A stretch of 64,000 nt of DNA from assembly GCA_032717465.1 (NCBI GenBank), contig CM064653.1, positions 38,631,055 through 38,695,054 on the forward strand, read 5' to 3'. The notes beneath the pieces were generated by a model, which did no database searches, was not told where the DNA came from, and saw only the letters and a list, made by a program, of their open reading frames with translations. The DNA is from Coenobita brevimanus. Lineage: Eukaryota > Arthropoda > Malacostraca > Decapoda > Coenobitidae. The number at the start of each line of letters is the position of its first letter. The stretch's first letter is position 1. Of this stretch, positions 22,385 to 35,219 are shown in pieces. A program made the position numbers and the translations under genes.

Positions 22385-22860
22385 AAAACTTATTTCTACT
22401 GCTTCTTCCTCTACTGCCTTAACAGGAGCGTACGGGGGGGAAGGTAGGTTTCTATATTCAGACATTTCAGGCAATAATCATCGGTCGCCTACCCATGAGC
22501 GGCACTGTGAATATTACACCTCACTGCTTCAAATTTACACCCTACAGGATTAATACAGGTTGAAGCGCCTAACTCACCAGACCACCAGGCTCCCATTTTG
22601 CTTATAGGATTGACAACCCACGTACCGAACAGTTTCCCGGAGAGTAAACCATTTGGATTCTCACTCAATGCAGCCATCCAAAAGTAGCACTACATTAAGT
22701 GAGTGGATGGTAAGCGATCCCACTTACCAAATATAACTACTGTAGTATATCATCAAACTGAACTATTGGTTTTTTAAATAGTTCACTGTATTTTCCCTTT
22801 CTATCTCTCATCTCTTACCTCTCTGTCTGTCTCTGTCTCTGTCTCTCTCACACACACACA
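22385..22860 (-). other. Mostly unique; weak SINE-like head on minus strand
   Basis: Minus-strand GGGAGCCTGGTGGTCTGGTG AGTTAGGCGC (about 22568-22597) resembles a tRNA box A, but no convincing box B follows. GT/CT words near 22820-22862. No gene. Confidence 0.3.
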
Positions 22861-22969
22861 CACCCATAAGCGCCCGCACCCTGTCCACTATAGGCAGATC
22901 ATTTTTATAATTAATTAGCCAACGAACAAAGGGATCTACTTTTTATCATATTATGTGAAGGGGAGATTA
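22861..22969. other. Unique spacer
   Basis: Short non-repetitive interval. Confidence 0.5.
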
Positions 22970-23290
22970 TGTGAGGGTGCGGTAGGGTAGGGTAGGGTAG
23001 GCTCGGGTAGGGAAGGGACGGTAGGGTAAGACAGGGTGGTGTAAGGTAGAGTAGGGTTTGGAAGGGTAGGGGAGGGTATGTATGGTAATGTAAGGTAAGG
23101 TAATGTAAGGTTAGGTAATGTAAGGTTAGGTAATGTAAGGTAAGGTAGGGTAGGTTGGGCTGGGGTGGTAACGTAAGGGTAGGCTAGACTGCGCTGGGTT
23201 TAGTTGGGTTAGGCTGGGTCTCCGTGTGTATGGATAGGATGGGTTTGGTTAAATTAGGTTAGGTTAGGCTGGGTTAGGTCAGGTCAGCTT
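22970..23290 (+). repeat. Degenerate (GGGTA)n/(GGTTA)n tract
   Basis: Runs of GGGTAGGGTAGGGTAGG shift to GGTAATGTAAGGTAAGG and then TTAGGTTAGGTTAGG. The last form equals the arthropod telomere unit TTAGG, but only a few perfect units are present. Confidence 0.85.
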
Positions 23291-23373
23291 GAATGACATC
23301 ACAGGGTACGTTATTTGTCGTAATATTCGTTCCTTTACCACCACCACCACCACCTCCATTTTTTTCAGTGGGG

Positions 23374-23412
<39 letters not shown>

Positions 23413-23640
23413 CGACTGATGATGATGATGATGACAAATATCTGGTTCTGGGTTACGACGGATCATTTTACGTCATGTTGGGTTAAGTTAGCTCAGGTCA
23501 GCTTAAGTTCCCGGTACAACAAATTCAACCAGACAAATTAGAAGAACATAGATTAGGTTAAAATAGAACGCACTATATTACATTAGCTTTAGAGAATAGG
23601 TTAGGTGAAGCTGGCAAAAATATGAGAGAGAGAGGGGGGG
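23291..23640 (+). repeat. (ACC)n, (GAT)n and TTAGG-like words
   Basis: (ACC)n near 23337-23355, (GAT)n at about 23375-23432, followed by sequence with scattered GGTTAGG and a G run at about 23633-23645. Confidence 0.8.
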
Positions 23641-23979
23641 GGGGGAAGTGGATACAGACATATTGGCTGTGGCAGGAGGGGAGGGGTGCAAAAAGGAACA
23701 CCCATTTGTCTTAATACCATTTGGTGTTTTTGTCAGGCTGTGCTGGCTGTCCCTTCACTACCCCTTCTCTTCCACTTCCTTCCCTTTCACTCCTGTTCCC
23801 TTCCCTCTCTTTCTCTTCCCTCTCCCCTACCCTCTCTTCTCTTCTCTTTAGTCTCCTTCCCTTCCTCTTCCTTACCTTCCCCTTCCATCCTTTCCCATTC
23901 CACCACATTCCCATTCCTTCCTTTCCCATCTCTTCTCATTCCACTCTTCCCATTTCCCTTCCCTTATCCTCTCCTACAC

Positions 23980-24010
<31 letters not shown>
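23641..24010 (+). repeat. Polypyrimidine tract
   Basis: TTCCCTTCC/TCTCTTC words from about 23745 and (CT)n at 23983-24011. Confidence 0.88.
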
Positions 24011-24014
<4 letters not shown>

Positions 24015-24102
24015 CTAGTCTTATTTCCCGTTCTCTTCATGCATCTACGCAAGACAATTTCCATTTACTTTTAGTCTTAAGTACTAAACCATTTTCATTT
24101 TG

Positions 24103-24150
<48 letters not shown>

Positions 24151-24260
24151 AGTCTTATTTCCGGTTCTCTTCATCCATCTACGAAAGACAATTTCCATTT
24201 ATTTTTAGTCTTACGCACTAAACCGTTTTCATTTTACTCTCTCTCTCTCTCTTTCTACTA
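24011..24260 (+). repeat. 134-bp tandem duplication between (CT)n runs
   Basis: AGTCTTATTTCCCGTTCTCT at 24017 recurs as AGTCTTATTTCCGGTTCTCT at 24151. Both run through AAGACAATTTCCATTTA, TTTTAGTCTTA and ACTAAACC and end in (CT)n, so unit = about 90 bp anchor plus CT array. Confidence 0.88.
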
Positions 24261-24880
24261 ACGCTAAGGACGGACCGCCGTGTAGGGACAGCAAGCTCTG
24301 TGTGGTCTGTGTATCTTTGTAACTCTGCAACACAAAATATACTACCTCTTCTTTTTTTCTATTGCTCTTCTTCCTCTTCTTTTTTCTACTCCTCTTCCTC
24401 TTCCCTATCTTCTCTCATGTAGTTTTTTTCTTCATTCCTTCCGCCACAGTCCTTTCCTTCTTTCTCTTCGCTTTAACTTTCCTCCCATTTTCACTAATAG
24501 AGAGAGAGAGAGAGAGAGAGAATGGAAGGGAGAAGAGGGGAGGGTGAAAGATGTGAGGAAGGGAAGGGAGGGGAGGTGGAAAGATGAGGGGAAGGGAGGG
24601 GAGGGGGAAGAGGGGAGGGAGATTCAAGCTCGTTCATCAACTAAGCCTTTCTGGAGGGGGAGGGGGAGGGGGAAGGGGAGGGGAAGGGGAAGAGGGAGAG
24701 GGGTAGGGCAGAGGGGAGAGGGAGAGGGGTAGGGCAGAGGGGAGAGGAAGTAGGGTAAAGGGGAGAAGGTGAGGCAAAGGAAAGAGGAGGGGGAGGTTAG
24801 ACAGAGGAGAGCTGAGGAGAGGAGGAAGAGGCTGGGGAAAGAGGAGAGGAGGGGAGAGTGAGGAGGAGCTAAGCTGAAAG
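24261..24880 (+). repeat. Polypyrimidine-to-polypurine switch
   Basis: C/T-rich to about 24499, then (AG)n at 24501-24520 and G/A-rich to about 24875. AGAGGGAGAGGGGTAGGGCA occurs twice in tandem near 24690-24745. Confidence 0.88.
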
Positions 24881-25377
24881 GTTTCTGAGTACTGTCCTTA
24901 GGGATAATCTTTACTTTTATCTTATATCAGCGTTACGCCCCCCCCCCCCGGCTCTCTCCTTACTTTGCCTTCTCTGTCTACCCCGCACTGTCTTCTGCTA
25001 CTTGATTTATTACTTTTTGTTTTTTTAATGTCATCCAATTCTCCTCCTGCTCTTCCTCTCCTTCTTTTCGTGTTTCTTTTCTTTTCCTCCTTCTCTCCCT
25101 TAACTGTATATTCTCTGTTCTCTATCCTTCCATCTCTGCTTCAACTTTTAATCCTCTTTCCACGATTTACCTCTTTATTCTTCCTGGCCATCGTTTTGTG
25201 CTGCCTCTCTTCTTTGTGCATTCTTTTTTTTTCTTTTTTCCCTCTTCCTATTCTCCTTTCCCCTCTCATCCTCCTCTACTTCTTCAAGCGTCCTCCTCCA
25301 CCTCCTCCTCCTCCTCACCTGTCATCCACCATCACCTGTCTCCCTCGCTCCTATCTATCCACAGCCTTCCATCAAAG

Positions 25378-25439
<62 letters not shown>

Positions 25440-25440
25440 T
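24881..25440 (+). repeat. Short unique spacer then polypyrimidine tract
   Basis: After about 80 bp of unique DNA, C/T-rich DNA runs to a 51-bp (CT)n at 25384-25434. A 187-aa hydrophobic Ser/Leu/Phe ORF here is compositional. Confidence 0.85.
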
Positions 25441-25671
25441 TACACCATCATCTGTGCCTTCTCCCCTCTCTTTTATCTTTAATTCTTTCCTACCCCTACG
25501 CCTTATTCTCGGCACATGCACAACTTAACTATCTGTTCAGTCTCTCACTATCTCGATTTTCATAAAACATCGAAGTTCTCTACAGACTCCGGAAACTAAT
25601 GACGTTCAGTTTCAACGGCAGTATGCTAAAGACAGAACCATAACCCGCTTACGGGAGGCGCGTGCAGTTAG

Positions 25672-25753
<82 letters not shown>
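25441..25753 (+). repeat. Unique spacer and (TG)40 microsatellite
   Basis: About 230 bp of unique DNA, then an uninterrupted GT run at 25673-25753. Confidence 0.9.
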
Positions 25754-25755
<2 letters not shown>

Positions 25756-26134
25756 AAAGGGAAGACTAAACAAACACAGAGAAGAATCATAATTTTCTGT
25801 TTTAATTACATGAGAGCAACAGTCAGTGGATCGAACGTCCGCCTGTCGTACGTTCGTCACTGGGACTGGAGTGGTATAACTAATAGATCACCAAATGCCA
25901 AATGCCGTTCATGTAAATCGCCTTATATTGGAAACCTGCCCATCACTCACGTCTGCACTGGCCCATTAGAGGCGTGGGGGTCTGGGGCGACGCTGTTTAG
26001 GCCCATCATTTAAGAGAAGGTTGAACAGTCACTCTAAAGCCCCATTACCTAAGCACTAAACCCCAACCACCCTTGGATCTGAACCCCGATGGGCCACATT
26101 TGTTTTGAGCACCAGTATTAACCACTACATTGAG
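25754..26134 (-). mobile_element. Possible tRNA-derived SINE (minus strand)
   Basis: On the minus strand GTAGTGGTTAATACTGGTGC (box A-like, about 26107-26126) is followed about 40 bp later by GGGGTTCAGATCC (box B-like, 26075-26087). The remaining body to about 25850 is of normal complexity and unmatched elsewhere in the window. Confidence 0.4.
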
Positions 26135-26580
26135 AGTGACTTATACGTGCCTTCACCGAAAAAAAAAACACTAAAAATAAAAATGAAAAAGTTAGCTTCC
26201 TTGCATAAAAAAATGATAAACTTGAATCTTCCTGCCTGCCTACCTCCCCGGCTGCTTGTTTCTATCCACGTGCCTGCTGCCCGCCTCCCTACCTACCTTC
26301 CTGCCTGCCTGTCTCTCTCCACGTGCCTACCTGCCCGCCTCCTCACCTGCCTACCTTCCTGGGTGCCTGTCTCTTTCCAGGTGCCTGCCTACCCCCTATC
26401 CCCCTACCCAACCTCCTGACAACACGGGCAAACAAGGCAGCATCAAGCGGCACACGTCACACCACAGATTACCGACACCCGACACGGAGGGGCAGGCGGA
26501 GGAGGAGGAGAGTCGGAAGCAGAGGTAGGTAAAGTGACAAAAATGGGGGGATGGGGGACAAATGGGGAAAAAGCAAGAGG
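26135..26580 (+). repeat. (CTGC/CTAC)n tetranucleotide tract with unique flanks
   Basis: CCTGCCTGCCTACC words from 26230 to 26410, then about 170 bp of mixed GC-richer unique sequence. No gene. Confidence 0.8.
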
Positions 26581-26601
26581 ATGTGTGTGTGTGTGTGTGT
26601 A

Positions 26602-26668
<67 letters not shown>

Positions 26669-26745
26669 ACTGGGAGAAAGAACGGGTGGCAAGCAGTAAG
26701 TGAACATGGGAGGTAAATAAGAGGACAGGATGGGGAGAGAATGGA
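26581..26745 (+). repeat. (GT)n-(GA)n-(G)n compound microsatellite
   Basis: GT run interrupted once (26583-26624), direct passage into (GA)n to about 26658, then a G run. Confidence 0.95.
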
Positions 26746-27410
26746 GGAACACTGGACTTCTGACATTTCCTCCTCCCTCCCTCCCCTCCTACCTACCTAC
26801 CTCAAATCCTATCTCCCTTCAAGCTTAACCCCCAGCCTACCTACCTACCTCTTTCTCATCTTCCCTACCGCTACCTCAATCTTTCTACCTTCCAGCCTAC
26901 TCGTACCTTTTTCCAACACTATCAACCACCCTTCACCTACCTAACTCTACCCAAACCTACTTATCTATCTTCTCTCCATCCTATCTACCTACCTACCCTC
27001 CAGCCTCCCTACCTGCATCAACAATTACTCCAACCTTCCTATTTCTTTCCCACTCTAACTGCCTACCTACCTACCTACCTCCTCCAAACATCTGCCTTCC
27101 TCTCTACTTTTCACTCCAGCAACCTTCCTATCTCCCTCTCAGACTGCCTACCTAACTTCCTGCTTGCTTATCTACCTCTCAACCTACCTACCTCCTTTCT
27201 TACCTTTCCTCCTTCTGTACCTACCTATTTGTTTACCTTCCTTCTTTCCTTCCTTCCATCCATCCATCTGTTCATCCTACCTACCTACCTACCTACCTAC
27301 CGCTCCTAGCCTATCCAACTCCCTCCCTGCCTATCTACTTACCTACCTCTCCCTCTACACATCTACCTACCTTCCTTGCCTCCGCATAAAAGAAATCAAT
27401 TAACAGTGAC
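26746..27410 (+). repeat. (CCTA)n/(CTAC)n degenerate tract
   Basis: CTACCTACCTACC words over about 640 bp, clean (CCTA)n near 27278-27300. Leu/Tyr/Pro ORFs are compositional. Confidence 0.9.
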
Positions 27411-27500
27411 AAAAAGCGCAGTCCCCCCCCTCTCTCTCTCTCTTTCTCTCTCTCTCCCATTCGTTACTTTCCTATAACCAATCACATCCCTTTCCTTCTT

Positions 27501-27572
<72 letters not shown>

Positions 27573-28065
27573 GTTTCCTTACACGGTCCTATCCTGCCTC
27601 TCCTCCCCCCTCCCCCGCCCTACTTTTATCTCATCCTTCTCGTCTTGCTCTCCTTCCTGCTTCTCCCTCTTTCCTCCAATATTTACTTTCTCTCTTATTG
27701 CTTTCCTTCAATTATTATTTCCTCTTTCCCTCCCATTTCCTTCTACTTCTCCCGACTATCCTTCTTTCCTTCCACACTCTCCCTTCCTCCTTTTTTCTTC
27801 TTCCTCCTCCTCTTCGCTTTTTCTCCACTCTTCCGTTTCCTTTCCTCCTATACCATTCTCTATCCTTTTCCTTCCCTCCCTCTCTCTCCCCTCTCCTCCT
27901 GCTTTTTTACCTTTCCCCTCTCTTCCCTTCCCTCCTCTTTCTTAATGCCTTTCCCCTTCTTGCCTCCCTTCCCCTTCTCTCCTCTCCTCTCTCCTCCTGC
28001 CTTTCTCCCTCGCTCCCCTTCCCCTTCCCTCCGTCCTTCCTCTGACCCACTGCGCTCAAGCACGT
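27411..28065 (+). repeat. (CT)n, (CA)31 and polypyrimidine tract
   Basis: (CT)n near 27428-27457, CA run 27504-27566, then C/T-rich DNA to about 28050. Confidence 0.9.
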
Positions 28066-28568
28066 CTTTTTTATCCCAGCTACCGTCATACGCTATTACT
28101 CAGCTTAGGCAAGACTGCGCGGGTTAATGAGGCGTTAAGTTACAGATGGGTTAAGAAGAGGGACTGGGATAGGTTATGGGGTGAAAAGAACTGACACAAA
28201 GCATAAAGAGTGAAGCAGAAGTTAACGATGGTAGAGAGTGATATGGTGGAGGCCAAGAGATCGGTAGGACATATGCAAGGCACATAATGATAAAACAGAA
28301 GAAAGCGGCGGTACGGTGTGACTCGGGGAGACGGTACTGACAGTAAAACGCGACGGTGAGACGTATGACAGTATAACAGCAGCAGACAGTGGTATGGTAT
28401 TAGTTTGGGTTTTATGATACTAGCGATCGTCCATCCCACACAGTCACTGGTGGTAGTGGGGTTTAAACCATCTCCACAGCGTCGCCCAGTCGTGCACACT
28501 ATGACAAAATTACCAAATTACCGAGTTGCGCTTTACTTTTATTCTCCTACCCGATTTTTTCCCTTAGT
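28066..28568. other. Mostly unique sequence; weak tRNA-like box B
   Basis: Minus strand near 28460-28495 has GGTTTAAACCCC preceded by GGGCGACGCTGTGG, a possible decayed SINE head. Otherwise no feature. Confidence 0.35.
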
Positions 28569-29596
28569 CAGGGGTCGGCAACCAACGGCCCGCGGGCCTC
28601 ACCCGGCCAGCCAGTATGCTCCACAAATTCACAAAAATATTCCCGTGTTTCACTTACTAAGTGAAAAATCAGCAAGACTTAATCACTAAGGCAAACATTG
28701 TTAGTTTGTTCGAAAAAGTAATTCACACTTGAATAGAATACCCCACTCGCCTCCTCCTGCCTGAAGCTTAATACTGACAAATTTTCGCCTAAGAAACAGC
28801 ATCAAATATCACACTGATTCTCAGTGGCTGTAGGTTGGCAGAATGACTGCACTGATAGATCAATGTAATTAGTATGTACTGTGAATAAATATTTCTATTA
28901 CGGATGGTGATAATTGTTTTACTGAAAGTTATTTCGTTTGTTTCTAATGTATTAATTTTAAAAAATTGTATTCACTATAGTTTAAGAAATGCTTTGAATA
29001 TTTCTACTACACATGGTGATATCTGTTTCAATGAAAGTTATTTATTTTGTTTCTAATGCATCAATTTTACAAAAATTGTATTCAGTACAATTTTTAGAAA
29101 TATTCTTTGAATATCTGTTGTTCTTATTACTTCCGCCATGAAGGTTATGTTTTACCCGGCGTTTATATGTCTGTCTGTTGGCTGGATTACTCAAAAAGTT
29201 ACGAACGGATTTTGACGGAATTTTGTGGAAAGGTGGGCCATGGGCCAAGGAAGAAATGATGAAATTTTGGGCCGGATCCAGAGTATCTCGCACAATACCT
29301 CCAAAAGTTCTCAATGATTTTTAATGAAATTTTGTGGAAAGATGGTTCATGGGCCAAGAGGAAATTATTAAAATTGGGGGGCGGATCCGGCTCCGCGTCC
29401 TTTTTAATAGCAATGGCACTGGCGGAGGTATGTGCTCTCTGAGCGCTTTCTAGTTAACGTGTATTTTTACATATTCATATTATTATTATTATTAGAGAAG
29501 GGGGGTGTAGGGTTGAACAGGTTCAAAACATCTGGCCGGCCAGCTGAGTAACTGAGCAGTTCCGGCCGCCAGTCCATCAAAAGCTGCCGACCCCTG
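28569..29596. mobile_element. Non-autonomous hAT-like DNA transposon (about 1 kb)
   Basis: CAGGGGTCGGCA at 28569-28580 is the exact inverted complement of TGCCGACCCCTG at 29585-29596. The left end continues ACGGCCCGCGGGCC, and the right end is also GGCC-rich. CAGGGGT-type TIRs are characteristic of hAT elements. The 8 bp flanks (CCCTTAGT, CCTTAAAT) agree at 5 of 8 positions, so the TSD is decayed or misplaced. The interior has two 112-bp tandem copies (28882-29108) and a nested family B repeat. No transposase ORF. Confidence 0.72.
29123..29457 (+). mobile_element. Dispersed DNA repeat, family B (nested in hAT-like element)
   Basis: Begins CTTATTACTTCCGCCATGAA and ends GGCGGAGGTATGTGCTCTCT...CTTTCTAGTTAA, matching 17072-17441 in opposite orientation. 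Shared interior words include TTACGAACGGATTTTGA-like, TTTTGTGGAAAGGTGG and GCGGATCCGG. The central ATTTTGTGGAAAG phrase occurs twice, suggesting an internal duplication. Confidence 0.75.
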
Positions 29597-30557
29597 CCTT
29601 AAATATCATCCTCTTCCTCTCCCATTCCCCTCCCTCGACTCTACCCTCCCCTACTCCCGATCCATCATTCTCCTCACTTATTTTTCCCTCCTCTAATGCA
29701 TCTTTCCTTTTCCTGTTCCCTCGCCTCTCCATTCTTTCTCCTAAAAAAAAAAAAAGAAAAAAAAAAAAAAATCCACCTCCCCCCATCCTCACCCTTCTTC
29801 CCTCCACATTTCTGCTCTCCTCCCTACCCTAAATTGTCTCGCCCCTTCCCTCTTCTCCTCCCTAACACTCCCCCTCTTTTTCAACTCCCTATTCTTACCT
29901 CCCCCCAACAACATCTATTTGTTCTCCTTCTCCCTACCCCCTCCCCTCCTCTCCCTTTCCCAGTGCCACTTCTCTACTCCTTCCCTCTCCCCTCCTTTCA
30001 ATTCCCCAAGACATCTGCGTCATCTCCCCTCCCTTTCCCTCTTCACCACCCTTTTGGTCTCTGCTCTTCCCTACCCCTCCTCTTCCTCTTCTCCTTTCCC
30101 TTTCACTACCTTTTCTCTCCCCCTTTTCCTTCTCTTTCTCCCCAATAGCCTTTTGTTTTCCCCTTCTCTCCCTTCCCAAAAACTCTCTTTCCCCTCTTCC
30201 CTATCCTTGCCCTTCTCTCCCTTTTCCTCTCCTCCTCCCTACTCCTCCCCTTCCCCTCTTTTCCCCTACCCTTCCCCTCCCCCCACCCCCACTGAACATC
30301 ACCTTCCTCTATAAGACTTTAAAAAAATCTTTAATTTCGACAGTTCAGCACAAGAAGAGGGGAGAGGGGAGGGGGGGCGAAAGTTGCTTAACAAGTTCTA
30401 TGCTACCCGCCACCCCTCTCCCCGTCTCGGCCCATACCCTAACACCGCCTCACCGCCTGTTTACTCCACCAGCACCATTTCCTGTGGATTATTTTTCCTG
30501 TTTCTACTGTATACTACCCCTTTCCTCTATTTCCTACTCTCCCTCTGTTCACCCATC

Positions 30558-30591
<34 letters not shown>

Positions 30592-30684
30592 CACATCACT
30601 ACCCTCTTCGTTTCTCTTCTACCCACTGCCTTCCACCTGCTTTCTTTTCCTTACCTCTTTCCTTCTGCCCTCTACCCATCCATC

Positions 30685-30690
<6 letters not shown>
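29597..30690 (+). repeat. Polypyrimidine tract with A-rich interruption
   Basis: C/T-rich from 29605 to 30300, with an interrupted A run at 29743-29771 and a short unique patch at 30305-30480, then C/T-rich with (CT)n at 30561-30588. Confidence 0.88.
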
Positions 30691-30728
<38 letters not shown>

Positions 30729-31120
30729 AAAAGACACTTTTTTTAACTTACAGAAAAAAGGTAGAGAAAAAGTGAAATGGGAAAGAGGGGAGAGAGCGGA
30801 AATGGAAAGGAAGATTGCTGAATGCGAGGGAAGAGAGAGGAGGGGGGGGGAGCGTGTGGAGAGGAGAGGGGGGGGGAGATTGGAGGGAAGAAAAGGGAAG
30901 GGAGAGGGGTGAGAGGGAGAGTGGAGGAGTGAGAGGGGAAAGGAGAGTGGATGGGTGAGAGGGGGAGGGGGAGTGGAAGGGTGCGCGTGAGGGAGAGTGG
31001 AGGGATGAGAGGGGGAAGAGTGGACGGGAGAGGGAGGAAATTGGAAGGGAGAGAGGGGCTGGGAGGGTGGAGGGGAGAAGGGGGAAATCGTAGGTGAGAG
31101 AGAGAGAGAGAAATACCGCC
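30691..31120 (+). repeat. Polypurine tract starting with (GA)n
   Basis: (GA)n at 30691-30723, then G/A-rich sequence with GGAGAGTGGAGGG words to about 31112. Abrupt reversal of strand bias from the preceding block. Confidence 0.9.
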
Positions 31121-31335
31121 ACACATCCACCTTACCTATATCACTTTCTCCATCTGCACACTCACCTGCAATCAAAATAAAGGTGTAATTAGGTTTCAGA
31201 ACATACGAACACAATTTTACAAAACACACAAGAAACAGCCTGAGTTATTATGCAAGTAGACGTGAAGTGAATTTATGTTTGCAATAAATTTCTTACCTTC
31301 ATTACCAGCCATGTCGTTATCTTTACCGGAGTTAC
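31121..31335. other. Unique sequence, no feature recognised
   Basis: Short ordinary-complexity interval. Confidence 0.5.
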
Positions 31336-31530
31336 AACAATAATAGCAACTAAAACAACAACAACAACAACAACAATAATAATAATAATAATAGTAATAA
31401 TAATAATAATATTCACCACCACCATCACCATCATTATCATCTCCATCATCACCACCCGCAATAATCATCGTCGTCATCATCATCATCGCCACCACCCCCA
31501 CCCCATCACAATTACCATCATCATCCTGAC
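31336..31530 (+). repeat. (AAC)n-(AAT)n-(ACC/ATC)n compound
   Basis: CAACAACAACAA (31351-31374), AATAATAATAAT (31373-31411), then CACCATCATC words. Confidence 0.95.
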
Positions 31531-32095
31531 CCTTTTCCTACCTAAAGCTAGGGTGATATTAATAATGATACGGGAGGGAAGGCAAGGGTTGGAAGGAAGG
31601 GGAAGAGCGTGGAAGTGAGGAGAAGGGAAGATGAAAAGGAAATTAAAGGGAAGGGAAGGGAAGGAAGGAGGGAAAGGGAGGCAATCGGATGTGAGGCGAA
31701 TAAGAATGCCAGGAAAGGAAGTAAAGGGAAGGTACGGGGGTGGGAAATAAAGGATGGAGAAAGAATGAGAAAGGCAGGGATAGGAGAGAAATAGTAGTAA
31801 ACGGAATGGAAGGGAAAGATAGGGGCGGGAAGGGAAGTGATGGGGAAGGAAAGGGAATAGCAAGATTCAGTGAGTAAGGGAAGAAATTAGCTTATGTGAG
31901 AGAGGGTGAGGAATCATATTAACGAGGTGGGAGGAGAGGGAAGGAGGGATGGAATGAGGAAGTGAGGGAGGGCAGGGGAGGGCCGAAAAGGAGAGAAAGG
32001 CACCAAATGATGAAGAAACAGATAGATAGTTAGAAAGATAGAAAGATATGGATAGATACATAGACTTACACTATATATAAATATATATATATAAA
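31531..32095 (+). repeat. Polypurine tract, then (GATA)-like and TA words
   Basis: G/A-rich 31565-32000, GATAGATA-like words 32020-32060, TATATA at 32072-32093. Confidence 0.85.
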
Positions 32096-33600
<1,505 letters not shown>

Positions 33601-34815
33601 AAGCTTTGGCTAAACAACCCAGTTAGAGTTCCTTGACTTTCTATGGGGTTTCTTGGTACTCGGTGAAATATATCAGAACATACAGAGAACTCATATTTAA
33701 ACAACTTAGGGGATAATGGTGCTAAAGAGACTTGCAGATGATGTTTCTGTGCATGGTGTGACGTCGTGTAGCTTCTGTCCTTACTACTGTTTTCTGTTGG
33801 ATTATTTTTCTCTCAAATAATGAGAAATGTCATTTTAGATAATTTTCCGTACATACTATACATACTAGTATAGGTACTATATACTGTATATCTACATATC
33901 TACAGTATTCCGGTTTATAGGCACCATAAATAGTTACAGTATATATACATGAAAATAAATCATGGAGCCGCAGGTGATTTATAAATATGCTGATACCCAC
34001 AGGGAAAAGTAAACATGAAATTTACGCAGAGCCTTCACGATGTGAATACACGAAAATGTTTGAGAAATTTCGTGTTTTTTTCTTCCTTATGAATATCAGC
34101 ATAATAAGCATATCTACAATTTACATATATAAATATCGCACATATTTCTACACATCCGAAGATATTATGTTAGTGAAAAAAATATATATGTATAATCATC
34201 GCATATATTTATACATATTCATGACAGAAACAATGTTGGTGAGGAAGATAATGTTCCATACAATGTACATACGGCTTCACTGTTCTCGAGACGGTGGCTG
34301 ACGCTTCCTGGAGTTACTTGAGATGCAGGAGGGCACCAACATCCATAAGGTAACTTACACAGTCTATTCTACGCCCTAAATCAAGAAAAAAAAATCCGTG
34401 TGAAAAATGTGCAATGACTCAGTAATGTCTAGGGTACATCGCTGCAGACGGTAATTACGGGGGATAATTAACGATACACACCTGCCCTGTAATTAAAACG
34501 ATTTACGCAGTTCTTGTAATGTACTTGTAATCAGAGTGGTGATTACATGATTCCAAACACACACCCGGCTAACATACACGACAGTCTTGTTATTAGTGCA
34601 CATAATCCCCGGCAAATTAAGACGACTGCATACAATAGATATTCTGAGTGATGGTAAAAATAATTATGTTTTTTATATCATGAAAAATTAAGGTTATAAA
34701 ATCATGTATGGATCGTAAGGTAAATAAGTAACTGATGTACGTATATGTGTAGGTACAGTATATAATGTATGTACGTATGTATGTATTCTGTCGCCTATGT
34801 ATGTAGTGATTATAA
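33601..34815. other. AT-rich, mostly unique interval
   Basis: The longest stretch of normal complexity outside the LTR element. It contains a diverged tandem pair of about 75 bp (AATATCGCACATATTTCTAC at 34131; ATCATCGCATATATTTATAC at about 34195). The 104-codon plus-strand frame over it has no recognisable motif. No exon supported. Confidence 0.5.
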
Positions 34816-34816
34816 T

Positions 34817-34819
<3 letters not shown>

Positions 34820-34875
<56 letters not shown>

Positions 34876-35050
34876 ATAAGATAGGCAAAAAGACTGGATT
34901 TAAAAAAAATGTGAGAATAGAAAAGTGAAAAAAATGATGAGAAATGAAAGAGAATGAAGAAAACACAGGAAAGTGTACTAACGAAAAAGATAACTGGTAA
35001 CAGGGCCATAAACCGGGGAGGGAGAGAGAAAAACACAGGTAGGAATGGCA
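34820..35050 (+). repeat. (GA)n and purine-rich flank
   Basis: (GA)n at 34820-34868 followed by G/A-rich sequence. Confidence 0.92.
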
Positions 35051-35175
35051 TCTCTCTCTCTCTCTCTCTCTTCCTCTCCTCACCTTCACATTCCCTTGTT
35101 CTCCTATGCTCTTCTCTCCCCTCCCCTCCTTTCCCAATTCTTTCCTCCCTTTCTTTGCTGAGTAAACTGGCTTTT

Positions 35176-35219
<44 letters not shown>

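Noticed and set aside
21677..22447. 256-codon plus-strand frame
   Set aside because: Spans palindrome arm, CT tract and GT run; compositional.
22385..22740. SINE on the minus strand
   Set aside because: Only a box A-like stretch is seen; no acceptable box B or matching copy in the window, so left as a weak note.
25672..26013. 113-codon plus-strand frame with Cys-x-x-Cys-like residues
   Set aside because: Begins in a GT run; the rest overlaps a probable SINE on the other strand; only one Cys pair, no zinc-finger spacing.
28405..28689. 94-codon plus-strand frame as an exon
   Set aside because: Its second half is the hAT-like terminal sequence (28569 onward), and no splice or domain evidence exists.
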